A stretch of DNA of 64,000 nucleotides from Strix aluco (Eukaryota; Chordata; Aves; Strigiformes; Strigidae), in the NCBI RefSeq assembly GCF_031877795.1, contig NC_133934.1, forward strand, positions 105,340,610-105,404,609, read 5' to 3'. Positions within the stretch are counted from its first letter, which is position 1. Each line of letters begins with the position of its first letter. The translations under genes and the position numbers were made by a program. Below, in pieces: positions 9,877 to 23,178 of this stretch. The notes under the pieces are model-generated. The model was not told the DNA's origin. It made no database searches and worked only from the letters and a program-made list of their open reading frames with translations.

Positions 9877-12800
9877 ATGGCGGTCGCGTGTGGCAGGGGG
9901 CTGCTGGCCCCGCTCGCTGGGAGGTTGCGGGCCGGCTCCCGGGTTCCCCTCCGGTCTGTTGCCGCCGCCGCGCCGCTCTACGATGTGGTGGTGTCGGGCG
10001 GGGGAATGGTCGGGAGCGCCATGGCCGCAGTGCTGGGTAAGGCTGTGACCTTCTCGGCCGCGCCGGGCGGCACCTTCGGGCCTCCCGCACCGTGTTCTGT
10101 GAGTTCAGCGAGTCGCGGGTTTTGTGTCCCGCTGTCTCACCGGTTCCACGAAAAACTTCAGTGTGGGAGCTTTCCCAAAACCTCAATGTTTCAGTGTCTG
10201 GAGTATCGGGTACTTTTATAAGTGGACCTTATAAAAAGGAGATAACTATGTAGTTATCATTTAGGATCTTAACATTCAAGATCCTGTTGTGAAATTTCCT
10301 TATTCCTGCATCCCCTTGTGACAGCACTCTAAAGTGGACTTCAAGCTGTTTGGTTAGCTGATCGTTATGATGAGCCTTGTCCTACTTATGTGTGTGTTAA
10401 TGTAGCCGTTACTTTGAATTCTGTAGACTGCTTGTCTTCTGTCAAACATGGTCGCCTTTAAATCACTGATGGATAATTTCAGCCATAGCTGAAAATGCTT
10501 TTCTAATCTGAAGTTTCATTTTCTAAGCCTGAATTTAATCACTGGAATACCAAGTTAAAATGCATTCATGCATGGCCTGTATCAGTAGAGATCTGAAAGT
10601 ACTGGCTGCTTCTTTATTTGCAATGTTGATTCAGAAGGGTGCAATAGTGACAGAAGCCTAAAGAAGAGTGTAAAGAAGAGCAAAAGAGCAATGACCCTAA
10701 GCAGTAAGTGCTTTGCAAGTGTAAGGATTTACCTTGCAAGCTTACTGTTCTGTTTGTATTGTTACACAAGACCACAGTGAAATTGAGACAGCGTAAGGAT
10801 CCCCTCCAGCAGTGATATCTAAGGCTAACATGTGGGTTTCGGTCCTTTCAAGAGATGAGGTTGTGTTATGCATAACCTAGAAAATACGTTCAGGATACTG
10901 CTGTTATTGGGACTGCTGTAGCAGTAAACTCTGGATGTTATAAGTACACTGTTTCTGGTCTTAGTACCTTCTGCAGCCATAGGGGTCAGATGCAACAAGT
11001 ACGGCTAATTCAGCTGTAGTGTGATTTACTTTTGAGTCCTCTCTTCATTTTTTATCAGTTCTCTTTGAAAATTAAAGTGTAAACTGCCTGTGCTATTCCA
11101 CTGTCAGAATATAAGGATAAAGAAAACATTAATGTAGTGGCTAAATATCATAGAAGTTTTATTTTGATCACTTGTTCTAATAGGTGAATTTATGTTCAAA
11201 CTCTGAAAAATGTGTTCCGTGCATGGAGTAAACATTGCAGATTTCACTTGTTAATACTTCACTAATGAGCTGTCATAACAAAATAGGCACAAATTTGTAC
11301 AAAATGTAAACTTTATACAAAAAGAAAACATTTAATCATTGCTTTAACTGCCAGAGGTTTGTCCATCTCAGTAACAGGACTGTAGTCATAAAGCTTTAAA
11401 ATATAAAAGTTCACCTGCTTGGTCAAAACCTGTATTGTAAATTAATTTCTTCATTAAGTTTTGCATCTACTCTGTCTTATTACAAAAATGCATATCATTA
11501 CTATAGAAACAAGAAATTAGTTTTTTTGGCAGAAGCATTGTAACAAAGCATGTACTTGTTTATTTTAGGGCATGATATCCACTTCCATGATAAGAAGATT
11601 GCTTTGCTGGAGGCTGGTCCTAGGAAAGAATGTGATCACATGCCAGACAGTTACAGTAACAGGGTCAGTTCCATCTCCCCAGGATCAGCAACCCTCCTAA
11701 GCAGTAAGTGTGATTTCTACTGTTTGCGTTTTAACCCTCTATTTGATCTGGTTTTATTTTGTTTAAACAAAACCCCTTTAAGCATGTGTTGCCTTCATCT
11801 TAAACTTAACGGAATTATTTGCCCTTGTCTCTTAGTATTCTATATGCTGAATTGTGGTGATGAAATCAGGCTTCTCTTGATAACAGGGATCTGTGTTCTG
11901 GTATGTTGGCCTGATTCGTTATATAAATATTTGTAACATTAGGTTAGTGAAAGATTGTAAGGTGCTCTCTACAGTATCTGGAATGTTCTGTTCACAAAAG
12001 AAGCACATACTTAGTGCTCTGTAGTCTGGTAACTCACTTCTGATTAATTTTCATTTTAAAGAGATATTTGAGCCTTGGTTCCTTATGGAGAAAGAAATGT
12101 TCTAAACAATGATGGCCATGCGTTTCTGTGTCTGTTTTATTGTTCAGTGATAGGACAGTGAGAGTTGACTGTTAAGTAACAGCGTTCACAAAAAACTCTT
12201 GTTTCTTTTCTGCTGGCTTGTGTTAACAGTAAAATAATGTGATGCTGGAGCTGTGAAAGTATTGAGGCAGACCCGGCCCTGTCTAGAGATGGTACAAGCA
12301 GAGTCTGGGCATTGATAGTCAAAGAGGGAGGAGGAAAGTTTGGAGTGAGCTTCAGTTTTGTTTGAGTCTCAATGTCATGTGTGAACCTGTATCTCTATGC
12401 ATTTGTGTCCTTTCTCTCTTTCAGGTTTTGGTGCGTGGGATCATGTCTGCAGCCTGAGACTCAAACCGTTCCGGCGAATGCAGGTGCTTTACTTAGGGCT
12501 GTGAATATACTATATGTCCACCTACTTTGAACTCTCAGAAGTACTTATGTTAATGACCCAAAGATTACCTTTTTTCTTTGGTAAAGGGCAGGTCATGCTT
12601 ATGATGATTCCTGTTATTTTTTGGGGGGTAGCAGTCTACTCAGAAATACCCATCCTCAGAGTCTTGATGTTACAGGGTGAAAGATTGATTCCTAATGGAA
12701 GCCGTAGATATTGAGGCATGGGTGCTAGTCAGGAAATAAAGGTAAAGGTGTGTATTGGTTTTGGCTGGGATAAAGTTAATGTTGTTCATAGTAGCTTGTA

Positions 12801-15800
12801 TGGTGCTGTGTTTTGGATTTGTGCTGGAAACAATGTTGATGATACAGGGATGTTTTAGCTATTGCTGAGCAGTGCTTACATGGAGCCAAGGCCTTTTCTG
12901 CTTCTCACACTACCCCACCAGCGAGGAGGCTGGGGGTGCACAAGAAGCTGGGAGGGGACACAGCCAGGACAGCTGACCCCAACTGCCCAAAGGGATATCC
13001 CAGACCATGTGATGTCATGCTCAGCATATAAAGCTGGGGGAAGGAGAAGGAAGTGGGGGATGTTTGGCGTGATGGTGTTTGTCTTCCCAAGTAACCGTTA
13101 CGCATGATGGAGTCCTGCTTTCCTGGAGATGGCTGAACACCTGCCTGCTAATGGGAAGTGATGAACGAATTCCTTGTTTTGCTTTGCTTGCATGCACAGC
13201 TTTTGCTTTACCTATTAAACTGTCTTTATTTCAACCCATGAGTTTTTGCACTTTTACCCTTTCAGTTCTCTCCCCCATCCCACTGTGGGGAAGGGAGCAA
13301 GCAGTTGTGTGGTGCTGAGCTGCCTGCCGGGGTTAACCCACAACAAGGTGGTAGGGTAGCTTTGTATGTTAATCATGTAACAGGATAGTAGGGATAAAAA
13401 ACTTTCTTTGCAATTAGTTTTTGAGATGAAGCTAGATCACTGTATGAAAGGAATTATGTAATGTACTTTAGTAGCTGGGAATGGATGGTAATCCAGGACG
13501 TTTCCTCTAGTTCTGTGTTTCTAGATTGCTGTGTCCTTTTCCTGTTAAGGTGGATACATTCATAGTCCCTGAAAGGAACAGCACTTCTTTATCATGTAGC
13601 TTCATGTAATGTATTTTTTCTTTGTAGGTGTGGGATGCTTGTTCAGAAGCCATGATCGTTTTTGAGAAAGATGACTTAGATGACATGGGTTACATAGTGG
13701 AAAATGATGTCATTATGTCTGCTCTCACAAAACAGTTAGATGCAGTAGCAGGTAGTGGTCAACTTCTTTAATATTTTATTTCCTGCAGAGAGCTTTCAGT
13801 TACTTGCGTTCTGTTGTATGTCCTAAGTTATGAGAGGGAGAAAGATAATTAATCTAACAAGTTGATACATAGGCAGCTTCTTGAATTGGGGGGAGGGAGA
13901 AATTTGTCTTCTGAAGGCTACGCATCAAGAAAGCAGTTGCATATGTAGTTCTCCAGAACATAGTCTCTCCAGAAATAGACTTAATGAAAAGATCCAGAGC
14001 AGGCCCTGTGGTGACAAAGGGTTGGCCAGATCTGTTCTTTCAGGGTGCCTTGAGAATTGTAGGGTCAGCTTTTAGGGTGCCATTAAGACACGCGTGGCCT
14101 TTGCTGTTGTAGTGATGTTTCCTTTTTTCATGTCTGTATCATGCTGTGACCATGGTACTTTGTGTTCCCATCAGACCGGGTGGAGGTTTTCTACAGGAGC
14201 AGAGCAGTGGGGTATACCTGGCCCCTTCCCTCTCACAGCTGTGACACAAGCCCTTGGGTCCAAATTGAGTTAGCTGATGGACGCAGACTTCAGACCAAAC
14301 TGCTGGTAACTAAACTTTTTATTTCTGTTGATCAGGCATCATCTCTCACCCAAGTCCTTTCCACTGGATTTGGTTCTGATTCCGTGTGTGCCGCTCCACC
14401 CGCGTGGAGGGCTTGAGTGAGGTGAGTGCCTAACTCTGTCAGAGATGCTATGGGACACGGTGCGTAGCCTTTTCTGTACCTGACGCAAGAAGACTGTGCT
14501 GAATTGGACAAGTGCAGAAGGGGCCACCTCTTCTGGTTTTTGGGGAATCTTTTTTTCCGAATAAACAAAAAAATGTGTACATGCAGGCTGAGGTTTGTAG
14601 ACTGGAATATTGGCTTTCTTAGGAGCTGCTGAAGAGGTTGCTTTGTATCTGTTTTGCAGATTGGTGCAGATGGTCATAACTCAGTAGTCCGGAAGGAAGC
14701 TGAAATTAAGAACATTGAGCATCAGTACGACCAGTCAGCTGTGGTGGCAACTCTCCATTTGTCTGAGGTGAAATCCTGCAAAGTGACTCTTCCATAGCAG
14801 CAGAACAGCTTAAGCAGGTGATCCAGGTCCCTAGTTCATAACTGTCCACTTACTTCTTTCCACTGTAGGCCACAGACAATAATGTAGCATGGCAGAGGTT
14901 CCTTCCCACAGGGCCGATTGCACTTCTTCCGGTAAGGTGACTCGCAGTCTCTGTACTTTTTTTTTTTAAGTCTGTTCTTTTCTAGTAACTTTATTTCTGT
15001 CTGTGCTTTTCTATGTTGGTTCTGTCTCTTAAGAATTTGTCCATCTGCCTTTTACTTTACAGTTACTGCATTTGTTTTCCCTTCTGCCCTCTCACTTTTT
15101 CCTTGGTATTTCCCACTTGTAGCAAGTTGGGCTGGAAGAGTAAAGTTCAGAGGGACTGGTGTGAGGCAGGGCAGTGGGGAAATCTTTGCACTGGTCATTT
15201 ATTTTTGCTTCTTTTTCTCTTGACCCTTAAACTTGACGTTCCCTTAAACTAGCTGTCTGACACTGCCAGCTCTCTGGTCTGGTCTACATCTCATGAACAT
15301 GCATCGGAACTTCTCGGTATGGATGAGGAAAGTTTTGTGGATAGCATCAACTCTGCCTTTGTGAGTATCAGCCTTGTGGTGGGTGTGAGGCTGACTTTGT
15401 TTTAATCACAAGAAATACAATGGAGCCCTACAGCTTAAAGGATGGTGGGAGATAATGGGAGAGGTGGATTCTCAAGTTCCTTCCCCTGGTGAGGATAGTA
15501 TTAAAAAGGCACTTAGCAAAGAATGGATGACCCCTTGCGACTGAATTAGATTAGTTCTGAAAGTCACAGAAGTTGTTGAACTAAATTTCCAAAAGGTGGG
15601 AAGGGTAGGCTCATCCTAGTTTGAAACTTTTATGTCCTAAAATGATGATAGTTTCTTCTGCTGTATAGTTTTGTCCAAGTGGTTAAAATTCAGTATTTGG
15701 AGCTCATTCAGATGGTTTTCTACTGGATTGTTTTACATGTCTAGTTTGGGTTAACATCTAAAGATTTGTTTGTTTTTTCAGTGGAGCAACGTAAACCACT

Positions 15801-18800
15801 CTGACTTCATTGATACTGCCGGGGCCATGTTTCGATCTGCTATTTCACTCCTGAAACCCTCAGGGACTGCAGTCCGTCAGCTGCCCCCAAGTGTTGCTAA
15901 ACTAGATCCAGGGAGCCGAGCCATGTTCCCTCTTGGAATGGGGCATGCGACAGAGTATGTCCAGCACCGTGTGGCTCTTATCGGGTAAGGTCCCTGGGGT
16001 AGCCCTTGTGTGAGTGGGTGGCGTGGCGTTAGAAATGATGTGAGCGTAGCGGCTCCCAGACAACAAATTAGATTGTTAGAAATATTTATGGTTTCAGTTT
16101 GACTTTATCCAGGCCAGTTTGTACCATGTGCTCTTGTGCCAACAAAGTCCTTTATTATGAGTAGCTCTGTCCATTGTGTGTGCTTTCTATGTAAACTCTG
16201 AGATAATTATTTCCCTTTTCTGGTTTGTGTAGTCCAGCGAAATGATTCAGTGTCTCATGCTGGACCTGTACTTCCTCAAACATTGTAGCAGCCATTCTGT
16301 GTACCAGTTTGAGTTTTAAACTCACCTTTCTTGAACACAAATGGCAAAACTTAAAAATTATTCCACATGAGATGTCATAGGCTTTTGTATGGTGACCTAT
16401 AGTAACAGGAAGGTATCTCATCTTTTAAATTCTAAGGTTGTACGTACTTTTTTCTCCACCACAGTTGCAATACACTGGTAGCTTAGAGTAATCCTTGGAT
16501 GCCATACTACACTTCAGATACTTTTCATCTTTCCAACTTGTGAGCCACTCTGTGCTTCATAGCTTGTTAAAGTGCATGATCTTATATTTCATACCCAAAC
16601 TTCATTTCATTTCTCTAACTTTAAGACTTCCTTATCAGTATGTCTGGCTTTGTCCTTTACAGACAAGTCTGCTCATAAAAGAACCTGATTTTGTTTCTAT
16701 TCAATGATATCCCACTTTGTATTCATGATGTCTGTTTACTTTGTCTCTGTGAAATGTGGCAGAGATATACCTCCTGTTGTGCTGAGGTCACTTATAAAAC
16801 ATTAAGGCCTGTTCCACACATGATCCGAGAGAGGACTTTTTAGAATTTTTCCTTTCAGAACTGCTTTTTGTTATCTCCCCTTTGTCTTGCTTCTTACAAC
16901 TGGAGAGGCAGTCAGGTAGCTCAGCATAGCATGCAGGGAAGTACTGGATAAAGCGTATATGGTGCCGTAAGGTGGTGTTTATTGCAGAGAGGTGAGGAGT
17001 GCTATACTGATCCCTTCTGGGGCTTGTCAGCCTTTATGGCGTTCTTCAAGAAGGGATATAAATTTCTGTCTTTTCTTGCTCCAGGGATGCAGCACACAGA
17101 GTCCACCCACTTGCAGGACAAGGTGTAAACCTGGGCTTTGGTGATATTGCATGTTTAGCCCATCACCTCAGTGCAGCAGCCTTCAATGGGAGCGACCTGG
17201 GTAAGGATCCAAGACAACCAAGTGGCTGGAAGAGGATTAGTCTTACAGGCCTTCGCTGCTAACATCAGGACATGCGTTACCACTGTTGCAGGTTAAGTGT
17301 GCTGCTGTCTTGTGTTTGAAAGGCACAAGCAGCTTTGAAGCAAAACTGTTCCGATGACCATTGGCTGTGGAGTGGTTAAAGATTCTTGGATGCAGTTTCT
17401 GTCCCACAAATCTCAAAGCTGCTTTAAGAAAAAGTTTTGCAGAATGGTAGTTAAAGAGGTGGTGACATGAAGAGCACTAGCTGATGGAAGGAGGCCTTTA
17501 TTAATATGAACCATTTCTCTGTTCTGTGTTTTCAGTTGACAGTGGAGACTGCTATATAGATAAGATGCACAATTGTTTGTGGCACTCGGTTTTAATAGGA
17601 GCATTCAATTATCTCTTCCAGGCTCCTTAAAACATCTCTTGAAGTTTGAGACAGAACGTCAGAGGCACAATGTCGCCTTGATAGCTGCTGTTGATGTGCT
17701 AAAGAGGCTTTACTCCACGAGGCTGGCTCCCTTGGTGTTGCTGAGGACATGGGGATTGCAAGCAACAAATGCCCTGCCTCCTGTCAAGGTAAGAATCTCA
17801 CTTTAGTGAGGGCTGTAGGAAGAGTCCAGAACTATTTGTGAAACATACAGAAGCTGTGAATACTTTCTTCTTTTAAATGAAACATGTTTGGTTAGAAAAT
17901 GCTACTTGCTCAAACTGAAGTTTTGAGTCCTGAATGAGCCTGAGGAGTTCCTAAATAACTGATGACTTAGTAGTAACTGTTTTCTCCTGCAGCATAAGGG
18001 AAGATAAGGGATCGAAGTGTCTATACTCTGTATCAGTAGTTAGAGGTTAGAAGTCATTTGAAGTTTTTTGCTTTATTTTGGTATGGAATGAAAATACAGA
18101 ACCTTGAACTGCATTCCAGAAATGCATTATGAAAAACCAGGCCTATGAAGACACATATTCACATGTGACTTGGCAGATGTGGGGCACAGCTCAAACAAGT
18201 TGCCCATTTCTGTGCTGTTTTGCCTTGTGAAATTGTTCCCTCCTGGCAGAAGTGCAAGTCTTCATGATGGAAGTTACCTGAGGAAGGCAGTTGTGAGGAG
18301 GTTCAGTCTTAAACACAGACCCTCTATTTGCAGCCTATTTGCCTAAGTTCTGCACCATCTTGACCTAGTTGCTGGATTTTCATGAGGATTCTTAAGCCAC
18401 CTCTCTCAAAGCTCCCAAGCACTGTCAAGTTAGATTCCTCATTTCTGGATTTGAATGTTTTATTCCACAAATCAAGTCACCTTCCTATTAAACACAGTTG
18501 GCGTTTCCTTTGTGTTATGGTCACAGTTAAGACACAGAGTTGAAGAGCAGTAAATTCCAAAGGTGTAGTAGCTGCCACTGGCAAGTATCTTTATTGCACT
18601 AAAAAGAGGACTGTGCTGCTGTTTCAGTGCTCAGAATTTTTTTTCTGTTTAAAGCAGAAAACCAAATGAAGACCTCTTTTTCTGAGCACAGAACCTGTTG
18701 GTAACAACACCTCTGTTTTGTGCTACTTGGGAAGGAAAGGAATGTTGAAACTTAATTTTGTAGCATACAGGGACAGGTGCTCTGCACTTGGCTAGAAAGG

Positions 18801-18942
18801 CTGACAAAGAACCATTGTCCATATGTATAAAAGGGAAGGAGACTATAGTTGTGTTCTGGAATGTATGCTTACTATCACTTTATAAATTACTTACCTTTTT
18901 CTTCTCTTTTAGGAGCAAATCATGGCTTTTGCCAGCAAGTGA
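9877..18942 (+). CDS. COQ6: Ubiquinone biosynthesis monooxygenase COQ6, mitochondrial
   Basis: Twelve coding exons: 9877-10036, 11569-11703, 12425-12483, 13628-13751, 14175-14305, 14660-14767, 14869-14931, 15253-15360, 15782-15984, 17085-17200, 17622-17788, 18913-18942. Frame holds throughout; 467 residues against 468 in human. COQ6 is a flavin-dependent hydroxylase of the coenzyme Q ring (C5 position), acting in the COQ complex on the matrix face of the mitochondrial inner membrane. Visible motifs: Arg-rich, acid-free N-terminus typical of a mitochondrial presequence; FAD-binding [12 protein letters not shown] (glycines at about 41-46); GADGHNSV (about 205); and [19 protein letters not shown] (from about 364), the second FAD/ribityl motif. 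The C-terminus EQIMAFASK sits on a 30-base last exon. An in-frame upstream ATG at 9832 (also a good context) would add 15 residues; I prefer 9877 on length and because ETS sites lie between the two. The exon 3 donor is the weak GTGCTT. Confidence 0.96.
12746..13350 (+). mobile_element. Solo LTR, ERVL-type, in COQ6 intron 3
   Basis: A 595-base LTR runs from TGTATTGG at 12751 to CACAACA ending at 13345. It is flanked by a perfect 5-base target duplication, AGGTG, at 12746-12750 and 13346-13350. Inside are a TATA box (13027-13032) and an ATTAAA poly(A) signal (13214-13219), so its own transcription would run with COQ6. No internal retroviral genes remain; recombination between two LTRs would explain this. 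A 5-base duplication and no visible coding agree with ERVL (class III) elements. The intact ends and duplication suggest fairly recent insertion compared with the other repeats here. Confidence 0.9.
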
Positions 18943-19042
18943 TCTGCTGTCAGTTTGGAACAGCAGCTTGCCAGTGAATGCATTGCCCTTATAAGAACTG
19001 TGACTGACTTGAATCTTTGAATTGTGTTATTTTTAATTTAAC

Positions 19043-19048
19043 AATAAA
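19043..19048 (+). terminator. COQ6 poly(A) signal AATAAA
   Basis: AATAAA about 100 bases after the COQ6 stop codon, giving a short 3' UTR. It is the first canonical signal after the stop. Confidence 0.75.
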
Positions 19049-22000
19049 ACTGAGGGATTAAGCTGTGTATTACATCACCCACCAGTTTATGCAAATGTTC
19101 TGTCTCATCTGCTCCCCTCAAGAGGATTTTAGGGTCTCTTCTTATAGTACCATGATGTCTTCAGCCACAGAACTGTATGTACAACGTGCTTTTAATTTGG
19201 GCTTTTTGAATTGAAGACTGAGGTGGAAAGAGCTGTCTTCTGGCAAATGCAGTGCTGAATTTTGCCAGCTACAACTTCTGCTGCTTAATTACTTTCAGTT
19301 TTCTCTGATGTGATTTCTAGAGCTGTAATGCCATTCTGAGTTCTTAGCACTTCCTGGACTCAGAAAGGAGGGGTAGCTTTCAGCAGAGGAGACAGCTCAT
19401 GGTGGCAGACATGTTTTAAAGCTCTAAGCTGTCTCTTTCTTTCACCCTTTTCCCTGCCCTTCTCTTGGTGCTTTATTTAATAATGGTGTTCCTTGTGGAA
19501 CTGGCTAGTCTTAAGGGCTCCATGAAAGAGATGCGAGACAATAACAATATCTAGGAAAGAAAACTGCACCATGATGTCTTGAATATTGTTAAAAATGCTT
19601 TAATTACTAAAATAGGTATTCAGGATATTCTGTCTTCAGGTTCCAAACACCAGCCTCCTGCATTAGACATTTGACACTCACAGAATTAAGTGAGTGTTGC
19701 CCATGAGCAAGATTTACACATATGGTTGTCCAGTATTAGGAACTAACATCAGAAAGAACGAAATGAAGTTTTGAACTGAAAGCCATTACTTGTGCTTCTT
19801 CAGTCACTCATATTAGGCAGTTCTAGTTAGTGACTGGCTAAAAGACATTACAGGAGAAGATAAAAATCAGGGCTGCAAGTAGAACTCTTCTCTTAAAAGG
19901 CTGCTTAGTCTAGTTAAGCTAATAAATAATCTCATTGCACTAGGGTGAGTGTGAGGACTTGACTGGCTTCTCTAGATCCCCCACCCACCTTAAGTAGTTC
20001 AGATGTAAACAGCAGGGGCTCAATTCTGCAACTTCTTGTAAAAGAAACCTTTGAGCTGAATTTTTGTTTCTCTCGTGACTGCAGGATCAGGCCCCTGAGA
20101 GACAGCAGCAGTTTTGCTTCAGTTAATGAATTGTACCACTGACAAAGGAAGGCCCTGAGCATTCAGATTCAATGCAGCTTTGGTGCTGGGAAGCAGATGC
20201 TCCCACCTAGCATTTGTAGTTCCAGAGTCTGAGGCAAAGAACACAGAAAATAAACTCCCTCTGCATGGTACCTGTCTTGTTCTAGACCATCCTCCCTTCA
20301 GACAAAACCAAACCCTTAAGTACTCCTCAGGGCTAGTGTCTGTTCAGTTGGCAGATACGCTGCTGCTGCTTGTTTCTTACATGTTAACATTTCAAGTACA
20401 GCCTCACTGTTTACAGCTCTTAGCCCCAAGATCTAGGAAGTGCTTGTCACAGCACTGGCTCAGACTGAAAGAAGACTTTTGGATTACTAAATTAGCTAGT
20501 TCTCAGGAGTAATGCAGCCTGGCTAGTAACCACTGCGTCCTACTTGGTGTTCTCTGTACTAAAGTGAATACAAAGTTCACTAAAGACAAAATGAATGCAT
20601 GTGCAGTCACCTTGCTGTGCAGACCAGACCACATACTAAATTTTGCCAAACACTAGGAAGGGGAATAAGAAATGTTTGTGGTTGAGAAGAGGCCACAACT
20701 TTCTTCATGTTCAAACAGAAGCTCCTAGTGAAGAAGGAACACAAGTTTGGTGTGACACTGAGGAATTTCCCAACATGGATCTCAAACCAGATTCTGGTAA
20801 GAAGTACAGGTAGGATAAGCATTTCATATTTCAAAGAAACAGCCTGAATTTGCAGCAAGGTGGCAGTGGTGGGACAAGTACAGGTAGCTCCATCCCCAGC
20901 CCTTGGACTCCTGGTGCTGACTGAGCTTGTTCAATCCAAAGCACACCTTGCACCCTAGTGCCATAAAACCTGAGATACGAAAAGGGGGTAGCTTAATTGG
21001 CCACAGTCAAACTTGCAGCGCTAACTAGAGGAAGTGGACTAATGTTCACAGTAAGGCAAATTTCAGAGTCTCCAACTGCTTGCCAAGATTAGTGAGGGCA
21101 TGAGTGTGCTACTTCCTCCCCTTGCTAGGAAGTACCAATTATTTTCAAACCCAGTTTGCAGAGAAGGTAGTGTGAGGGTAGTCTTTGGTTTTACAGAAGT
21201 GGGAAAGGTGTGTTATAGCAAACAGGTAGCTGCAAATGCCTGATAGGAAAGTTCATCACAGGAGATCTGTGGGTAAAAGCTTCCCTTAGTCATGTGAGGA
21301 ATACCTCTCTGTTCTTACAACTGGAGTAAATTCATTTTTACCTTACACATTCCATGGTGAGTACAAAATATTATTTTTGGAGCTAGCTGCCAACTATTTC
21401 ATGGGGTGGAGTAAGTTGTCGCTACAGCTGTTTCTACTAAGGACAATGCAAAGTCCACACTTGGAGCCTCAAGGTATTCAAGCAATCTTGATGTTCTCTA
21501 CAGCCAATTAGATGAGAAAATCAGGATCCTACAGCCCAGCTTTCTAGCCTGTGTGACAAGACGTTTTATTTAAAATATTGATCTTTCATTGCTTCTATGT
21601 GTTTGGTGTGAAAGAGATGGCAAGATTCACTTGATTTGAGTAACAGTTTAGCTTCATGCTATCCTGAGAGAAGTCTTGGGCTTCCTAAACAGCTGACACC
21701 CCTTCACTGGATGCACTGTTCCTAAAGACTGACTGTATATATTAAAAATAATTCCAGAGCAATGCAGGGGTGCATACACCACTTTATGGGTCCAAGTTCA
21801 CTATATTAAATTGAAGAGAAATGAAGTTTAAAACAATTTAAAATGGACAAGGGATAACCAAACAAGGGATAAGAAAGCAAAGCTACTTCTGCTCTTGTTC
21901 TCCCTAATTCCACTCTCCCTATTTTTGTCTGTTAACTGAAAAAACAACTTGTTTCATCACTATGCTGCATTCAGAAGAGGTTCCTAAGGAGAGCATAGGA

Positions 22001-23178
22001 AGCAATAAGCCCAAACTTTCAGATGGGAAACCACACCCTAGAGCTCACTCTGACAAAATGGGCTGTATTCTACCAGCTTGCTGGGCCAGTGGGTCTCCCA
22101 GGATGTGCAGTGTCTATTTCCCTTGTGCTAGCACTAGACTTGACTCTTTGGTGAGTTGATTTAACTCAAGTTTGGTGTTGTGAATCAGTTCGCCAAAGAA
22201 CCAGAGGAGCACGAGCATCAGAGGAAAGATGGCTGTGGGAGCACCTTGCTGAGAGCAGAGAAACAAAACTGCCTCTCATGGTAAAGTGAGCTTTCAGATC
22301 AGCCATTTCATCTGACTGCACCCTTAAGTCCTCATGGGTGCAACACGACAAGCATTTCCTTGAAATAGCTGGCATTGCTGCCTAGCTGTGCCAGCACAAC
22401 CACGTGTTATGACTACATGCTAAACGAATCAAGTTATCAGGTCTGGCAGCCAGATGTACGGTATAGCTGCACAGACTTGTAAAGGGCAGCAAAAAGGAAC
22501 TCAAATGGTCAGGCAGACATTCTGGTTAGGAAATGACTGCTGCCTAAAGAAATGCTTGGTAAGTTACAACCTATGTCTTAGCCAACACCTTTCCCAAAAC
22601 CATGCCCAAAGTGTGCTTATAGCAGGCTCCTTCTTGAAAGACTGGAGTCTTCTTGTAATGTATTAGCTACACTAACAGCCGAGTACTTGGAATACTGAGG
22701 CTGGCAGCATCCACAGTTGTTCACTTTTTTCGGAATGACTGTTGATGCCATCTTTAATTTCTGTATTTAACATCTCATAAGCAAACTTAAGTTATGTAGG
22801 TTTAAAATAAAAGGGGGAGGGGAAGTCACATGTCTGTAGTCTGCCACCACAGGCCAGGTACTCTGTGCTTCTAGCCATGGGATGCTATACGAAACGTGCT
22901 GGTGAAAGCTGGCTTTGAGCCTCTTGCAGATACTCTGCTGGAGTTTAGGCCTTGTGACTTTCAGAAGGCAGCTTCTGGATCATTTGTGGCAATCACAATT
23001 TAAATCATACTGTGGTAACTCTCATTATGCACGATGCCAATCCGGCGTGAAGATCTCTTCTGTAGCTTTGGTCCATGTTCTGCTCTGTGACCAACTCCAG
23101 CTGAACAACGTACCTGGGAGATTTCAATTTGCTTTCTCAGCCTTTCAGAAATGCTGAAGTCCACAGGAATGTCACAGC
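19049..23178. other. Convergent COQ6/ENTPD5 3' region, probably ENTPD5 3' UTR
   Basis: No coding exon is supported here. COQ6 should end near 19065. On the minus strand AATAAA signals for ENTPD5 lie at 21565-21570 (3' UTR about 1.6 kb) and 19473-19478 (about 3.7 kb). The second would leave roughly 400 bases between the two transcript ends. The longest frames are short and show no family resemblance. Confidence 0.5.

Noticed and set aside
9242..9877. 211-codon plus-strand frame over the FAM161B/COQ6 promoter
   Set aside because: Lies opposite FAM161B exon 1 and in CpG-rich promoter DNA; stop codons are rare there by composition.
12862..13318. Frames of 80 codons or so inside the COQ6-intron LTR
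   Set aside because: They are inside a noncoding LTR and match no retroviral protein.
22121..22260. Hydrophobic minus-strand frame in the ENTPD5 3' region, considered as an alternative C-terminal anchor
   Set aside because: ENTPD5 already closes at the family-typical C-terminus and residue number, and no splice site in phase supports joining it.
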